Positions 9,350 through 20,708 of a stretch of 64,000 bases of DNA are shown here, piece after piece; the stretch's first letter is position 1, and each line of letters opens with the position of its first letter. Below the pieces are notes generated by a model. That model saw nothing but the letters and a program-made list of their open reading frames with translations, was not told where the DNA came from and made no database searches. Both the position numbers and the translations under genes were made by a program. This stretch comes from Microbulbifer taiwanensis (GTDB taxonomy: Bacteria; Pseudomonadota; Gammaproteobacteria; Pseudomonadales; Cellvibrionaceae). The stretch spans positions 1 to 64,000 of the forward strand of contig NZ_JACZFR010000007.1 of NCBI RefSeq assembly GCF_014904815.1, written 5' to 3'.

Positions 9350-10159
9350 CTACTCCACTTCTACCCTGTCGCCCACCTGGATCGCGAAATTGCTCGGTTC
9401 TGCGAGACGCGGCGCCAGGTTCTGGCCGAAATAGATCTTCCCTTTCTCCCCGCGCCGGTATTGGGCCAGGGTGCGCAGCGGCTCCTTGCCCGGCTCGCCG
9501 GTCAAGGGATCCAGCCCCGGTATCGCGCAGCGGGCGCAGGTGTGAGTGCACTCCAGCTCCAGCGTGCCGGTGGCAGTGTGGATACGAACCAGTTTCCAGT
9601 TGTCCTCGGCGAAAGGTGCCGCGCCGTCGATTACCAGATTGGGACGAAAGCGCAGCATGGATACCGGTTCCTCCAGCCGCGCGTTGAGGTCGTCCAGGGA
9701 GGCCTGGCCGATCAGCAGCAGCGGTGCGCCATCGGCGAAGCCGACCTGGCGATTCTCCCGCGGTGCCGTCAACGGGCGGGAGAACTCCTCCCCCATGGCC
9801 ACCAGGCGCACAGGGGTCTGTAACTGCTCACTCAGCCATCGCGCGACACCGTCTCCGGCGTCGCGGGCGGTGACGGTGTCTCCCCAGACGATGACCCGGC
9901 GCAGCCCGGCGGACTGGCCCGGTTGCGCTATCTCCACCTGCTCACCAGAAGCGCTCTCGATACGCACGCCGCCATCGATATTGGTGGCCTTCAAGCGCGC
10001 CATGGCGCGCAGTCGACGCTGGGTGACGAACTGATCGTCGCTGTCCACCAGCATCCAGCGGCGGTCGCCGGCGGCACCGAACCTGTCCAGGGACAGGGAT
10101 TCGCAGCTGTGGCCCTGCAGGGACTTGACCGGGAAGTGATAGAGGGCGGAGATGTACAT
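9350..10159 (-). CDS. MOSC domain protein (YcbX-like)
   Basis: A 269-residue protein with an N-terminal beta-barrel (residues 1-110, opening YISALYHFPVKSLQG) and a MOSC domain (about 120-265). The conserved cysteines in ECTHTCARC near residues 205-213 are where MOSC proteins bind or transfer sulfur for the molybdenum cofactor. YcbX of E. coli reduces N-hydroxylated compounds with molybdenum cofactor, but YcbX carries an additional ferredoxin domain that is absent here. A hairpin terminator separates it from ettA upstream. Confidence 0.8.
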   Translation of the reverse strand: MYISALYHFPVKSLQGHSCESLSLDRFGAAGDRRWMLVDSDDQFVTQRRLRAMARLKATNIDGGVRIESASGEQVEIAQPGQSAGLRRVIVWGDTVTARDAGDGVARWLSEQLQTPVRLVAMGEEFSRPLTAPRENRQVGFADGAPLLLIGQASLDDLNARLEEPVSMLRFRPNLVIDGAAPFAEDNWKLVRIHTATGTLELECTHTCARCAIPGLDPLTGEPGKEPLRTLAQYRRGEKGKIYFGQNLAPRLAEPSNFAIQVGDRVEVE

Positions 10160-10181
10160 GGAGAATCCTTACGGCAGATAC

Positions 10182-10203
10182 AAAAAAGCCCGCGTGTGCG
10201 GGC
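10182..10203 (-). terminator. Rho-independent terminator after ettA
   Basis: The stem GCCCGC/GCGGGC (10188-10193 and 10198-10203) has a four-base loop. On the minus strand it is followed by a run of six T. It lies between the end of ettA and the start of the MOSC gene. Confidence 0.7.
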
Positions 10204-10286
10204 AATTTTCATTCGGGCCATCCATGGCCCTCACCCTTCGGGCAGCCTGCGGCTGTGCAAAACGGCGCTCCTGCCGTTCTGTTATA

Positions 10287-11951
<1,665 letters not shown>

Positions 11952-12138
11952 TTAGGGTTCCACTAACGGAGTTGGAATAGGTCAGAAATTGCGCGCAACT
12001 TATCAGTTTGATGGAAAAGTGCAACCGCGCACCCTGGAGCAAAAGCCCGCCAACAGGCAACCGCCGCCAGCGCGGCTGACGGAGGCGGCCAACTGTGGTT
12101 AACTGCGGCCAAAGTCGTACAGAAACATAAGAAGAGAG

Positions 12139-13254
12139 ATGGATCAGCTAAAAATGGGTGAAGGCCCCCTCCTGTTTTCCCGCCGCGGCGCTCTCGCGAC
12201 CGCCACCCTCAATCTGCCCAAGGCGCTGAACGCGCTCAACCTGGAGATGATCGAGCAACTGTCGCTGAAGCTCGACGAGTGGGCGGAGGACGACAGTGTG
12301 GCTGTCGTGTGGATAGACGGCAGCGGCGACAAGGCGCTCTGCGCCGGCGGCGATGTGGTGGCGCTCTACCGCGAATCCGCGGCCTATGGTGAGACGCCGG
12401 ATTACGCGTTTACGACCGGCTTCTTCTCCCGCGAATACCGCCTCGATTACAAGATCCACACCTATAGAAAGCCCATCGTGGTCTGGGGCGGCGGCATCGT
12501 GATGGGCGGCGGTATCGGCATCATGGCCGGCGCCAGTCACCGCATAGTCACCGAGACAACGCGCTTGGCGATGCCGGAAGTGACCATCGGTCTCTTCCCG
12601 GATGTGGGGGGCAGCTGGTTCCTGAACCGCATGCCGGGCAGGCTGGGCCTGTTCCTGGGGCTCACCGGGGCCCAGTTCAATGGCGCCGACGCGCTGTTTG
12701 CGGGTATGGCGGACCGGATGCTGCCCGGGGATCGGCGCGAAACCGTACTGGTAGCCCTGTCCGGGCTGGAGTTCTTTGCCGATAGCGAGCGCAATCACCG
12801 CCAGGTCAGCGACTGCCTGAAGCGGCTGCAGCTGCCTCCGGAGGAACAGCCGCAGTCAAACCTGCGTGCGCACTATGACCAGATTCAGCAGCTGACCGAC
12901 TTTGCGACCCTGCCGGAAGTCTGTCGCGCCATCACCGCCTATAAAGGTGAGGACAAATGGCTGCAGAAAGCCGCCGCCACCCTGGCTGGCGGATCGCCGC
13001 TGACGCCCTGGATCGTCTGGGAGCAGCTGCGGCGCGGCCGCCACCTGTCCCTGGCCGAGGTATTCCGGATGGAGCTGGCGCTGGCGGTCAATCTCTGCGC
13101 AAGTGGCCATTTCAGGGAAGGTGTGCGCGCGCTGCTGATCGACAAGGACCGGCAGCCGCAGTGGCAGCCGGCGACTCTGGAAGAGATCTCCACCGAGGCT
13201 GTGGATTGCTGTTTCGAGGCGCCCTGGGCGGAGAATCCGCTGTCCGATTTGTAG
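12139..13254 (+). CDS. 3-hydroxyisobutyryl-CoA hydrolase (enoyl-CoA hydratase family)
   Basis: A crotonase-fold protein of 371 residues. It most likely hydrolyses 3-hydroxyisobutyryl-CoA to 3-hydroxyisobutyrate in valine degradation. CAGGDVVALY near residues 68-77 and MGGGIGIMAGASH near 121-133 form the oxyanion hole, and PEVTIGLFPDVGGSW near 147-161 carries the catalytic Glu/Asp typical of the hydrolase. Length and the long C-terminal helical part fit this family better than simple hydratases. The next gene is 3-hydroxyisobutyrate dehydrogenase, the following step, which strongly supports the call. Confidence 0.85.
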   Translation: MDQLKMGEGPLLFSRRGALATATLNLPKALNALNLEMIEQLSLKLDEWAEDDSVAVVWIDGSGDKALCAGGDVVALYRESAAYGETPDYAFTTGFFSREYRLDYKIHTYRKPIVVWGGGIVMGGGIGIMAGASHRIVTETTRLAMPEVTIGLFPDVGGSWFLNRMPGRLGLFLGLTGAQFNGADALFAGMADRMLPGDRRETVLVALSGLEFFADSERNHRQVSDCLKRLQLPPEEQPQSNLRAHYDQIQQLTDFATLPEVCRAITAYKGEDKWLQKAAATLAGGSPLTPWIVWEQLRRGRHLSLAEVFRMELALAVNLCASGHFREGVRALLIDKDRQPQWQPATLEEISTEAVDCCFEAPWAENPLSDL

Positions 13255-13255
13255 G

Positions 13256-13343
13256 GCCAAGCCGCGAGCGTACAAAGCGCAGCTTTGTTCTCGGCTTGGC
13301 GACCCGCCAGGGATGGCGGGGCCGGGGCCAGATCGAACGCTCT
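13256..13343. repeat. Intergenic inverted repeats between the valine-degradation genes
   Basis: GCCAAGCCG (13256-13264) pairs with CGGCTTGGC (13292-13300) around an inner AAAGC/GCTTT hairpin. A second short palindrome around CGCCAGGGATGGCG follows. There is no T run, so it is more like a REP-type palindrome than a terminator. Confidence 0.5.
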
Positions 13344-13460
13344 TTTGCCTCGCCACGGATGGCAACGCTAAGCCCGTTGCCTCCAAATTTTGCCTGCAAG
13401 TCGGTCGTGTCGCGCGGGTGGCGGCAGGGAACAAATAATAATCAACAAGGAGTGAGCAAT

Positions 13461-14363
13461 ATGGAAAAAATCGCTTTTATCGGCCTCGGCAATATGGGCG
13501 GACCCATGGCCGCCAATCTGGCCAGGGCCGGTTACGATGTGACCGCCTTCGACCTGTCCGAAACGGCGCTGGCGCAGGCAGTTGCCAATGGCTGCGCGCG
13601 CGGCGAGAGTGCCCAGCAGTCAGTGCAGGGCGTCGACGTGGTGATCTCGATGCTGCCGAGCGGCGACGCGGTCAAGGGGCTCTACCTGGGCGCGCGCGGC
13701 CTGCTGCAGGCGCTGTCAGAAAACGCCCTGGTGATCGACTGCTCGACGATTTCCGCGGTCGACGCGCGCCAGCTGATCGCCGCCGCCAGTGAGCGGGGTA
13801 TTCGCGCCGTGGACGCGCCGGTTTCCGGTGGTACCGCCGCGGCCGCCGCCGGCACCCTGTCGTTTATGTGCGGCGGCGACGCCGGAGCGGTGGACGCGGC
13901 GCGGCCTTTTCTGCAGGCGATGGGTGCCAGTATCTTCCACGCCGGCCCGGCGGGCTCCGGCCAGGTGGCCAAGATCTGCAACAACATGCTGCTCGCCATC
14001 CATATGATCGGCACCGCCGAGGCGCTGCAGCTGGGGGTGGATAACGGCCTGGACCCGACGGTGCTGTCGGACATCATGAAGGCCAGTTCCGGCGGCAACT
14101 GGTCGCTGGAGAAATACAATCCCTACCCGGGGGTGATGGACGGTGTACCCGCATCCAGCGGCTATGCCGGCGGCTTTGCGGTGGCGCTGATGCTGAAGGA
14201 CCTGGGGCTGGCGATGGACACCGCCGCCGGCAGCGCCTCCTCCACGCCGCTGGGGGCGCTGGCGAAAAACCTCTACCAGCTGCACGGCGGCAGCGACGAG
14301 AACCGGCGCCTGGATTTTTCCAGTATCCAGAACCTGTTCCGCCGTCCGGCGGGGGAGGGGTAG
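13461..14363 (+). CDS. mmsB: 3-hydroxyisobutyrate dehydrogenase
   Basis: An NAD-dependent beta-hydroxyacid dehydrogenase of 300 residues that oxidises 3-hydroxyisobutyrate to methylmalonate semialdehyde in valine catabolism. Visible are the Rossmann GLGNMGGPMA (residues 7-16), the substrate-binding DAPVSGGTAAA near 117-127, and GSGQVAKICNN near 166-176 with the catalytic Lys. I chose the ATG at 13461 because it places the Rossmann loop at the N-terminus after an AAGGAGTGA ribosome site. It acts directly after the hydrolase encoded just upstream. Confidence 0.92.
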   Translation: MEKIAFIGLGNMGGPMAANLARAGYDVTAFDLSETALAQAVANGCARGESAQQSVQGVDVVISMLPSGDAVKGLYLGARGLLQALSENALVIDCSTISAVDARQLIAAASERGIRAVDAPVSGGTAAAAAGTLSFMCGGDAGAVDAARPFLQAMGASIFHAGPAGSGQVAKICNNMLLAIHMIGTAEALQLGVDNGLDPTVLSDIMKASSGGNWSLEKYNPYPGVMDGVPASSGYAGGFAVALMLKDLGLAMDTAAGSASSTPLGALAKNLYQLHGGSDENRRLDFSSIQNLFRRPAGEG

Positions 14364-14526
14364 TGGTGAGCGGTTGGTGGCCGGTGGAACAAACGTACAA
14401 TTATCGCTGTCACAGGGACCCCTGCGGCGTTTACCTTCCACTTCTGTGACCCGGTAACTGTTCGGCGGGTAATAAGGCGGATAGAATCCGCGCAATTATT
14501 AACCAACAACAAATTGGGGAATTCCT

Positions 14527-15015
14527 ATGCGTAAGATTGCAAAAGGTGTAGCTGCACTGGCGCTGGTTTGTTCTTCCGCCGCCTCCGCGGAGGGCGGTTA
14601 CTGGGGCGCGACCGTGGGCCTGATGGACATAGACCAGAGAAACGTCGACAGCCCGCTCAATGTCGGCCTGCGCGGCGGCTATACGCTGCCGTCCGGCTGG
14701 GGCTTCGAGGCCGAGTACACCAACTCGCTGATCAGCGGCGAGGCGGATGTATTCGACGGTGACGTGGACGTGGATATCCAGACCCTGGCTGGCTACGGCA
14801 CCTACCGCTCCTACGGCGACCTCTATTTCAAGGGCCGTCTGGGCCTGCTGTACGAAGACGTCTCCGTGGGCCGCTTCAGCGAGGACGATACCGGCATTTC
14901 CCTTGGCGCCGGTGTGGGCTTCAACTACAGCCCCAATACCAATGTCGAGCTGGAATACACCATGATCGAGGAAGATGTCGGCTTTTGGTCCGGCACCGTG
15001 ACCCTGAATTTCTAA
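14527..15015 (+). CDS. Small outer-membrane beta-barrel protein
   Basis: A 162-residue exported protein with signal peptide MRKIAKGVAALALVCSSAASA. The mature part consists of alternating strands rich in Gly/Tyr (GGYWGATVG, GLRGGYTLPSGWGFEAEYT, GVGFNYSPNTNVELEYT) and ends VTLNF with terminal Phe. This fits an eight-stranded OmpA/OmpX-like barrel of the porin-like superfamily. Function is not known. A ribosome site GGGGAATT lies just upstream, and it stands alone between mmsB and glyA. Confidence 0.75.
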   Translation: MRKIAKGVAALALVCSSAASAEGGYWGATVGLMDIDQRNVDSPLNVGLRGGYTLPSGWGFEAEYTNSLISGEADVFDGDVDVDIQTLAGYGTYRSYGDLYFKGRLGLLYEDVSVGRFSEDDTGISLGAGVGFNYSPNTNVELEYTMIEEDVGFWSGTVTLNF

Positions 15016-15029
15016 CTATCCTCTCTCCA

Positions 15030-15051
15030 GGCGCGGTCGTCTGACCGCGCC
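15030..15051 (+). terminator. Hairpin after the small barrel gene
   Basis: A perfect 9-bp stem, GGCGCGGTC/GACCGCGCC, with a four-base loop lies 15 bases after the stop codon. It lacks a T run, so it may stop transcription weakly or protect the mRNA end. Confidence 0.45.
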
Positions 15052-15077
15052 GTCGACTCTGCGCAGTGCCGATTTCC

Positions 15078-15106
15078 TTGGTGTACAATGCGCGCCTTTC
15101 TATAGT
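15078..15106 (+). promoter_or_regulatory. Probable sigma-70 promoter of glyA
   Basis: TTGGTG (15078-15083) and TATAGT (15101-15106) are separated by exactly 17 bases and lie 42 bases before the glyA start codon. Confidence 0.6.
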
Positions 15107-15147
15107 TTCACCACTCTGTACTCAGCCCGCATTACCGAGGGAACACC

Positions 15148-16413
15148 ATGTTTGATTCATCCGTCACACTTGCCTCCTACGACCCGGATATCTGGGAAGC
15201 CATCCAGGAGGAGGACCGTCGCCAGGAAGAGCATATCGAGCTGATCGCCTCCGAGAACTACACCAGTCCGCAGGTGATGGCGGCCCAGGGCAGCAGCCTG
15301 ACCAACAAGTACGCCGAGGGCTACCCGGGCAAGCGCTACTACGGCGGCTGTGAATATGTCGACAAGGTGGAGACCCTGGCCATAGAGCGGGCCAAAAAGC
15401 TGTTCGGTGCCGACTACGCCAATGTGCAGCCGCACTCCGGCTCCCAGGCCAACTCCGCTGTCTATCAGGCGCTGTGCGCCCCGGGTGACACTGTGCTGGG
15501 CATGAGCCTGGCCCACGGCGGCCACCTGACCCACGGCGCGCGGGTGAACTTCTCCGGCAAGATCTACAACGCGGTGCAGTACGGCCTCAACCCCGAGACC
15601 GGCGAGGTGGATTACGAGGAAGTGGAGCGCCTGGCCCTGGAGCACAAGCCGAAGATGATCGTGGCCGGCTTCTCCGCCTACAGCCGCATCATGGACTGGG
15701 GCAGGTTCCGCGAGATCGCCGACAAGGTGGGTGCCTACCTGTTCGTGGACATGGCCCATGTGGCCGGCCTGGTGGCCGCCGGTGAATACCCGTCGCCGAT
15801 ACCCCACGCTGACGTGGTGACCTCCACCACCCACAAGACCCTGCGCGGCCCGCGCGGCGGTATCATCCTGGCCAAGGCCAACGAGGAGATCGAGAAGAAG
15901 CTCAACTCCGCCGTATTCCCCGGCGGCCAGGGCGGTCCGCTGATGCACGTGATCGCGGCCAAGGCGGTTTCCTTCAAGGAGGCCATGAGCCCCGAGTACA
16001 AGGCCTACCAGAAGAAGGTGGTTGAGAACGCCCGCGCCATGGCTGAAACTTTCCTGGATCGCGGTATCAATATCGTCTCCGGCGGTACCGACGACCACCT
16101 GATGCTGGTGGACCTGATCGGCAAGGAGTATACGGGCAAGGATGCGGACGAGGCCCTGGGCAATGCCAATATCACCGTAAACAAGAACGCGGTACCCAAC
16201 GACCCGCGCTCGCCGTTTATTACCAGCGGCCTGCGCGTCGGCACCCCGGCGATCACCACCCGCGGTTTCGGCGTCAAGGAGACCCAGCAGCTGACCCACT
16301 GGATCTGCGATGTGCTGGACGCCCTGGAGAAGGGCGACGCCGAGGCGACCATCACCGAGGTGAAGCAGAAGGTGCTGGATATCTGCGCGCAGTACCCGGT
16401 GTACAAGGGCTGA
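15148..16413 (+). CDS. glyA: Serine hydroxymethyltransferase
   Basis: A PLP enzyme of 421 residues interconverting serine and glycine with tetrahydrofolate, the main source of one-carbon units. The lysine forming the Schiff base is Lys230 in the strictly conserved [24 protein letters not shown] near residues 27-38 and the glycine-rich [12 protein letters not shown] near 53-64 are intact. Length is normal. It has its own promoter and is followed by a terminator, so it is probably monocistronic ahead of the nrdR-rib run. Confidence 0.97.
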   Translation: MFDSSVTLASYDPDIWEAIQEEDRRQEEHIELIASENYTSPQVMAAQGSSLTNKYAEGYPGKRYYGGCEYVDKVETLAIERAKKLFGADYANVQPHSGSQANSAVYQALCAPGDTVLGMSLAHGGHLTHGARVNFSGKIYNAVQYGLNPETGEVDYEEVERLALEHKPKMIVAGFSAYSRIMDWGRFREIADKVGAYLFVDMAHVAGLVAAGEYPSPIPHADVVTSTTHKTLRGPRGGIILAKANEEIEKKLNSAVFPGGQGGPLMHVIAAKAVSFKEAMSPEYKAYQKKVVENARAMAETFLDRGINIVSGGTDDHLMLVDLIGKEYTGKDADEALGNANITVNKNAVPNDPRSPFITSGLRVGTPAITTRGFGVKETQQLTHWICDVLDALEKGDAEATITEVKQKVLDICAQYPVYKG

Positions 16414-16440
16414 TAGCTGCAATATCCGGATTGTTCGATA

Positions 16441-16463
16441 GCGGCCCTGCGGGGCCGCTTTTT
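16441..16463 (+). terminator. Rho-independent terminator of glyA
   Basis: The stem GCGGCCC/GGGCCGC with a short loop (16441-16458) is followed by five T, 28 bases after the glyA stop. Confidence 0.85.
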
Positions 16464-16541
16464 CGTGTTGGGCCGGTAGCGGGATGCCGCGCGCGCGGCT
16501 GTGGTAAACTGCGGCCCATTTTCAATCAGGGCCTATCCCCC

Positions 16542-17009
16542 ATGCACTGTCCTTTCTGCAGCGCAGAAGAAACCAAAGTTGTCGATTCCCGCCTGGTGGC
16601 CGAGGGCGACCAGGTGCGTCGCCGGCGCGAGTGCCTGGAGTGCCACGAGCGCTTCACCACCTTCGAGACCGCCGAACTGCTGTTGCCCAGGGTGATCAAG
16701 CAGAACGGCCAGCGCGAGCCCTTCAACGAGGACAAGCTGCGCGCGGGTATCCAGCGTGCGGTCGAGAAGCGCCCGGTCAGCACCGAGCGGGTGGAATCTG
16801 CGGTATCGCAGATCAAGCACGCCCTGCAGGCCACCGGCGAGCGCGAGCTGCCGGCGCTCGCCATCGGTGAGCTGGTGATGGAGCAGTTGCGTGAAATGGA
16901 CCAGGTGGCCTATGTACGCTTCGCCTCCGTGTACCGCCGTTTCGAGGATGTCAGCGATTTCAGCGAGGAGATAGAGCGCCTGACCAGCAAGCCTGTGGTG
17001 AAAGAATGA
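16542..17009 (+). CDS. nrdR: Transcriptional repressor NrdR
   Basis: A 155-residue regulator of ribonucleotide reductase genes. The N-terminal zinc ribbon has Cys3, Cys6, Cys31 and Cys34, followed by an ATP-cone domain (about 49-139, opening [17 protein letters not shown]) that senses ATP/dATP. I chose the ATG at 16542 because the first residues MHCPFCS are invariant. Its stop overlaps the ribD start (ATGA), so the two are translationally coupled. The nrdR-ribD pairing is common in gammaproteobacteria. Confidence 0.96.
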   Translation: MHCPFCSAEETKVVDSRLVAEGDQVRRRRECLECHERFTTFETAELLLPRVIKQNGQREPFNEDKLRAGIQRAVEKRPVSTERVESAVSQIKHALQATGERELPALAIGELVMEQLREMDQVAYVRFASVYRRFEDVSDFSEEIERLTSKPVVKE

Positions 17010-18133
17010 GCCAGTGCGAACTGATGGCGCGCGCGATACAGCTGGCGGAGCGCGGCCTCTACACCACCATGCCCAACCCCCGCGTCGGCTGTGTGATCGC
17101 CGATGACGGTGGTGAGATAGTCGGCGAGGGCTGGCACCGGCGCGCCGGCCTGCCCCATGCAGAGGTCGAAGCGCTGGACGATGCGGGCGAGCGCGCCCGC
17201 GGCGCCACTGTCTATGTGACCCTGGAACCCTGCAGCCATACCGGCCGCACCGGCCCCTGCGCCGACGCGCTGGTCGAGGCCGGCGTGGCCAGGGTGGTCT
17301 ACGGCATGCAGGACCCAAACCCTACGGTCAGCGGCGAGGGGCTGCAGAAACTCAGGGATGCCGGAATCGAGGTAGAGGGGCCGTTGCTGGAGGAGCAGTG
17401 CCGCGCCCTCAACCCTGGCTTTATCAAGCGCATGACCCTGGGCCTGCCGCTGGTGCGCAGCAAGTCCGCCATGAGCCTGGACGGCCGCACCGCCATGGCC
17501 AGCGGCGAGTCCAAGTGGGTCACCGGCCCGGCCGCGCGCGCCGATGTGCAGCGGCTGCGCGCGCGCAGCTGCGCCATAGTCACCGGTGTGGAGACGGTGC
17601 GCTTCGACAATCCCAACCTGAATGTGCGCGCCGACGAGATGGCGCTGGAGCTGCTCGCCGCCGAGCAGGCAGCGGAAGTACAGCCACTCAGGGTCATCGT
17701 CGACAGTAAACTGCGCACGTCGCCCAAGGCCTTTATTTTGCAGGGCGACGCCCCCACATTGGTGGTCACCACCGAGGCGGCGGACCCGTCGCGCCGCGAA
17801 CGCCTGGAACAGGCCGGCGCCGAGGTGCTGGTGCTGCCGGCGGGCAGCGACGGTCGTGTGGACCTGCTGGCACTGTTGCAGGAACTGGCGCGGCGCCAGT
17901 GCAACGAAGTGTTGGTAGAGAGCGGCGCCACCCTGTCCGGCGAATTCCTCTACCGCGGCCATGTGGACGAACTGATCGTCTATGTGGCGCCGAAGCTGCT
18001 CGGCAGCACGGCCAGGCCGCTGTTCGAGCTGCCCATCGAACGAATGGGCTCGGTGCTGCCGATTACCATTACCGATATGCGCGCGGTCGGACACGACTGG
18101 CGCATCACTGCGACAACCGATATAGAGCGCTGA
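17006..18133 (+). CDS. ribD: Bifunctional diaminohydroxyphosphoribosylaminopyrimidine deaminase / reductase
   Basis: A 375-residue enzyme performing the second and third steps of riboflavin synthesis. The N-terminal cytidine-deaminase-like domain has the zinc-binding HAEVEAL near residue 51 and [11 protein letters not shown] near 75-85. The C-terminal reductase domain (about 150-375) contains [11 protein letters not shown] and GGATLSGE-like motifs (here [12 protein letters not shown]). It overlaps nrdR by 4 bases upstream and ribE by one base downstream (TGATG), forming a tight translationally coupled operon. Confidence 0.95.
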   Translation: MSQCELMARAIQLAERGLYTTMPNPRVGCVIADDGGEIVGEGWHRRAGLPHAEVEALDDAGERARGATVYVTLEPCSHTGRTGPCADALVEAGVARVVYGMQDPNPTVSGEGLQKLRDAGIEVEGPLLEEQCRALNPGFIKRMTLGLPLVRSKSAMSLDGRTAMASGESKWVTGPAARADVQRLRARSCAIVTGVETVRFDNPNLNVRADEMALELLAAEQAAEVQPLRVIVDSKLRTSPKAFILQGDAPTLVVTTEAADPSRRERLEQAGAEVLVLPAGSDGRVDLLALLQELARRQCNEVLVESGATLSGEFLYRGHVDELIVYVAPKLLGSTARPLFELPIERMGSVLPITITDMRAVGHDWRITATTDIER

Positions 18134-18795
18134 TGTTTACCGGAATTATCGAAGCCGTAGGCGAGATCGCAGAGCTGCAGCCGAAAGGCGGCGACCTGCG
18201 GGTTCGCGTCAAGACCGGCAAGCTGGACCTGTCCGATGTACAGCTGGGTGACAGCATCGCCACCAACGGCGTCTGCCTGACAGTGGTGGACCTGCCCGGC
18301 GACGGCTACTGGGCCGACGTTTCGGCGGAGACACTGAATGTGGCCAGCGTCGGCGAGTGGAAACTCGGAGACAGGGTCAACCTGGAAAAGGCGCTGACCC
18401 CGCAGACCCGCCTCGGTGGCCATATCGTCAGCGGCCACGTGGACGGTATCGGCGAGGTGGTTTGGCGCAAGTCCGAGGCCCGCGCCGAGCGCTTCCGCCT
18501 GCGCGCGCCGGATGGCCTGGCCAGGTACATCGCCCACAAGGGCTCCATCACCGTCGACGGCACCAGCCTCACGGTCAACGCCGTTGATGGCGCCGAGTTC
18601 GAACTCACCATAGTGCCGCACACGCTGCAGGAAACGGTGATGGACACCTATCGCGCGGGAACCCGGGTCAACCTGGAAGTGGACCTGATCGCGCGCTACC
18701 TGGAGCGGCTGCTGCTCGGCGACAAGGCCGCCGAGCCGGACAGCGGCGGGCTGACGGTGGAGTTTCTGGCACAGCACGGTTTTTACAAGGCGTGA
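18133..18795 (+). CDS. ribE: Riboflavin synthase, alpha subunit
   Basis: A 220-residue trimeric enzyme that dismutates two molecules of 6,7-dimethyl-8-ribityllumazine into riboflavin and the pyrimidine precursor. It starts with the diagnostic [10 protein letters not shown] and has two similar lumazine-binding barrels (about 1-95 and 96-195), each with an ATNGVCLT- or DGTSLTVN-type motif. A ribD-overlapping ATG is the clear start. Some species call this gene ribC. Confidence 0.95.
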   Translation: MFTGIIEAVGEIAELQPKGGDLRVRVKTGKLDLSDVQLGDSIATNGVCLTVVDLPGDGYWADVSAETLNVASVGEWKLGDRVNLEKALTPQTRLGGHIVSGHVDGIGEVVWRKSEARAERFRLRAPDGLARYIAHKGSITVDGTSLTVNAVDGAEFELTIVPHTLQETVMDTYRAGTRVNLEVDLIARYLERLLLGDKAAEPDSGGLTVEFLAQHGFYKA

Positions 18796-18819
18796 TCCGG
18801 CTTCGGGGTGGCCCTGCTA

Positions 18820-18924
18820 CCGGGTGGCCCCTTGCGGGACAAGGGCTAGGCGCCCCCCTAAATACATCCCTGTAGGCTTGTCGGCGAGGTCCCTCTCGCC
18901 AACAGTCCCACAAGGGGCCACCCG
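18820..18924. repeat. 21-bp near-perfect inverted repeat upstream of ribB
   Basis: Arms at 18820-18840 and 18904-18924 match in 20 of 21 positions and enclose about 63 bases. The 3' arm ends 60 bases before the ribBX start. No FMN-riboswitch core was recognised here. It could form a long hairpin or be a mobile palindromic repeat. Confidence 0.55.
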
Positions 18925-18984
18925 GCATCAGGGCCTTTGCATCTAGCTGTGGGCCTGCCGACCGGCAACCAAAAAGAGAGATTT

Positions 18985-20100
18985 ATGGAACTCAATACGG
19001 TTGAAGAACTGATCGACGATATCCGCCAGGGCAAAATGGTAATCCTGATGGATGACGAGGATCGCGAAAACGAGGGCGACCTGGTGATGGCCGCGGAGCA
19101 GGTGCGCGCCGAGGACATCAACTTTATGGCCACCCATGCCCGCGGCCTTATCTGCATGCCCATGTCCCGGGAGCGCTGCGAGCAGCTGGACCTGCCGCTG
19201 ATGTCGCGGGACAACGGGGCCCAGTTCAGCACCAACTTTACCGTATCCATCGAGGCTGCCGAGGGTGTTACCACCGGTATCTCCGCCGCCGACCGCGCGC
19301 GCACCGTGCGCGCCGCAGTGGCCCGCAATGCCAAGCCGTCCGATATAGTCCAGCCCGGCCATATCTTCCCGATCATGGCCCAGCCCGGCGGCGTCCTGAG
19401 CCGCGCCGGTCACACCGAGGCCGGCTGCGACCTGGCGCGCCTGGCCGGTTTCGAACAGGCTGCGGTGATCGTCGAGATCATGAACGAAGACGGCACCATG
19501 GCGCGCCGCCCCGACCTGGAAAAGTTCGCCAAGGCCCACAGCCTGAAGATCGGCACCATCGCCGACCTGATCAATTATCGGGCCCTGAACGAGAAAACCG
19601 TCGAGTGTACCAACGAGCGCAAGGTGCACACCGAGTTCGGCGAGTTCAAGCTGCGTACCTACCTGGACAAGGCCCGTCGCGAGCGCCACTTCGCCTTTAT
19701 CAAGGGGGAGCCGACGCCGGAGGAACCGACCCTGGTGCGCGTGCACGTGGCCAACACTACGCGCGATCTTTTCACACTGCGCCGCGGCGATGAGAAATTT
19801 GCGCCCTGGACTTTACACCGGGCGATGAAGAAAGTTGCCGAGGAGGGCAAGGGCGTAGTGGTTGTGATCTGTCACAACGAGACCACCGAGGAAATTGAAG
19901 AGGGCATCGACTGGCTGATCAGTGGCAAGCAGCAGCGCCCCAGCCAGGATCTCGTCTACAAACAGGTAGGCACCGGCTCGCAGATACTGCGCGACCTGAA
20001 AGTGCGCAAGATGCGTCTGATGAGCGCGCCGTTTAAATTCAGCGCCATCTCCGGTTTCGATCTGGAAGTGGAAGAGTATTTGAACGCTGACCAGGAATAA
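18985..20100 (+). CDS. ribB: 3,4-dihydroxy-2-butanone-4-phosphate synthase fused to degenerate GTP cyclohydrolase II (RibBX type)
   Basis: A 371-residue fusion. The N-terminal half (about 1-205) is DHBP synthase, with [11 protein letters not shown] near residues 26-36 and [12 protein letters not shown] near 150, converting ribulose-5-phosphate to the four-carbon riboflavin precursor. The C-terminal half aligns with GTP cyclohydrolase II but lacks the three zinc cysteines and the EGRG motif: the segment that should read SECLTGD...CDC is ANTTRDL...DEK. It is probably catalytically dead for GTP opening, as in the RibBX variant known in Proteobacteria. A complete RibA is encoded 3 kb downstream. 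Start at 18985 after an AAAGAGAG site. Confidence 0.9.
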   Translation: MELNTVEELIDDIRQGKMVILMDDEDRENEGDLVMAAEQVRAEDINFMATHARGLICMPMSRERCEQLDLPLMSRDNGAQFSTNFTVSIEAAEGVTTGISAADRARTVRAAVARNAKPSDIVQPGHIFPIMAQPGGVLSRAGHTEAGCDLARLAGFEQAAVIVEIMNEDGTMARRPDLEKFAKAHSLKIGTIADLINYRALNEKTVECTNERKVHTEFGEFKLRTYLDKARRERHFAFIKGEPTPEEPTLVRVHVANTTRDLFTLRRGDEKFAPWTLHRAMKKVAEEGKGVVVVICHNETTEEIEEGIDWLISGKQQRPSQDLVYKQVGTGSQILRDLKVRKMRLMSAPFKFSAISGFDLEVEEYLNADQE

Positions 20101-20113
20101 TCAAGGAAAAATC

Positions 20114-20584
20114 ATGAGCAATATTCAAGTGATCGAAGGCGATTTCGTCAACAGCCAGGGCAAGTACGCGCTGCTGGTCAGCCGCTGGAACAGTTTCGTC
20201 GTCGAGAGCCTGAAAGACGGCGCCCTCGATACCCTGCGTCGCAAGGGCATCAAGGATGAGGATATCACCATCTACTATGCGCCGGGCGCCTTCGAGTTTC
20301 CGCTGGCTGCACAGAAGCTGGCAGAGAGCAAAAAATTTGATGCAATCATCGCCCTGGGTGCGGTGATTCGCGGAGGCACTCCGCACTTCGAATATGTCGC
20401 CGGCGAGTGCACCAAGGGCCTGGCCCAGGTGTCCCTGAACAGCGGTATCCCGGTGACCTTCGGCGTGCTGACCGTAGACTCCATCGAGCAGGCCATAGAG
20501 CGCTCCGGCACCAAAGCCGGCAACAAGGGCTGCGAAGCGGCAGAAACCGCGCTGGAAATGGTTTCGCTGTTGGGCAAAATTTAA
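20114..20584 (+). CDS. ribH: 6,7-dimethyl-8-ribityllumazine synthase
   Basis: A 156-residue lumazine synthase that condenses the RibD/RibB products and delivers the substrate to riboflavin synthase. It has the conserved VSRWNSFV near residues 23-30, PGAFEFP near 57-63, and [14 protein letters not shown] near 80-93, with the catalytic His. Length is normal for the icosahedral or pentameric enzymes. It begins 13 bases after ribBX. Confidence 0.95.
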   Translation: MSNIQVIEGDFVNSQGKYALLVSRWNSFVVESLKDGALDTLRRKGIKDEDITIYYAPGAFEFPLAAQKLAESKKFDAIIALGAVIRGGTPHFEYVAGECTKGLAQVSLNSGIPVTFGVLTVDSIEQAIERSGTKAGNKGCEAAETALEMVSLLGKI

Positions 20585-20588
20585 TTTT

Positions 20589-20630
20589 CGGGACTCGGGA
20601 CTCGGGACTCGGGACTCGGGACTCGGGACT
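20589..20630. repeat. Six tandem copies of CGGGACT
   Basis: A 7-bp unit repeated six times perfectly, just after the ribH stop and directly before a REP-type palindrome. Slippage here could vary the ribH-nusB distance. Confidence 0.95.
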
Positions 20631-20633
20631 CGC

Positions 20634-20686
20634 GTAGGGTGCGCCGTGCGCACCGAGAATTCCATGGTGCGCGCGGCGCACCCTAC
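20634..20686. repeat. REP-like palindrome, family A, copy 1
   Basis: The arms contain GGGTGCGCCGTGCGCACC and its imperfect inverse GGTGCGCGCGGCGCACCC, flanking a short GAGAATTCCAT centre. Related copies lie at about 39801, 59974 and 62038. Confidence 0.8.
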
Positions 20687-20708
20687 GGAAAACATATCGG
20701 ATCTGAGA

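Noticed and set aside
18796-18984. FMN riboswitch before ribBX
   Set aside because: The conserved FMN aptamer blocks were not found; only an inverted repeat is present.
20589-20630. CRISPR array
   Set aside because: The 7-bp units are contiguous without spacers.
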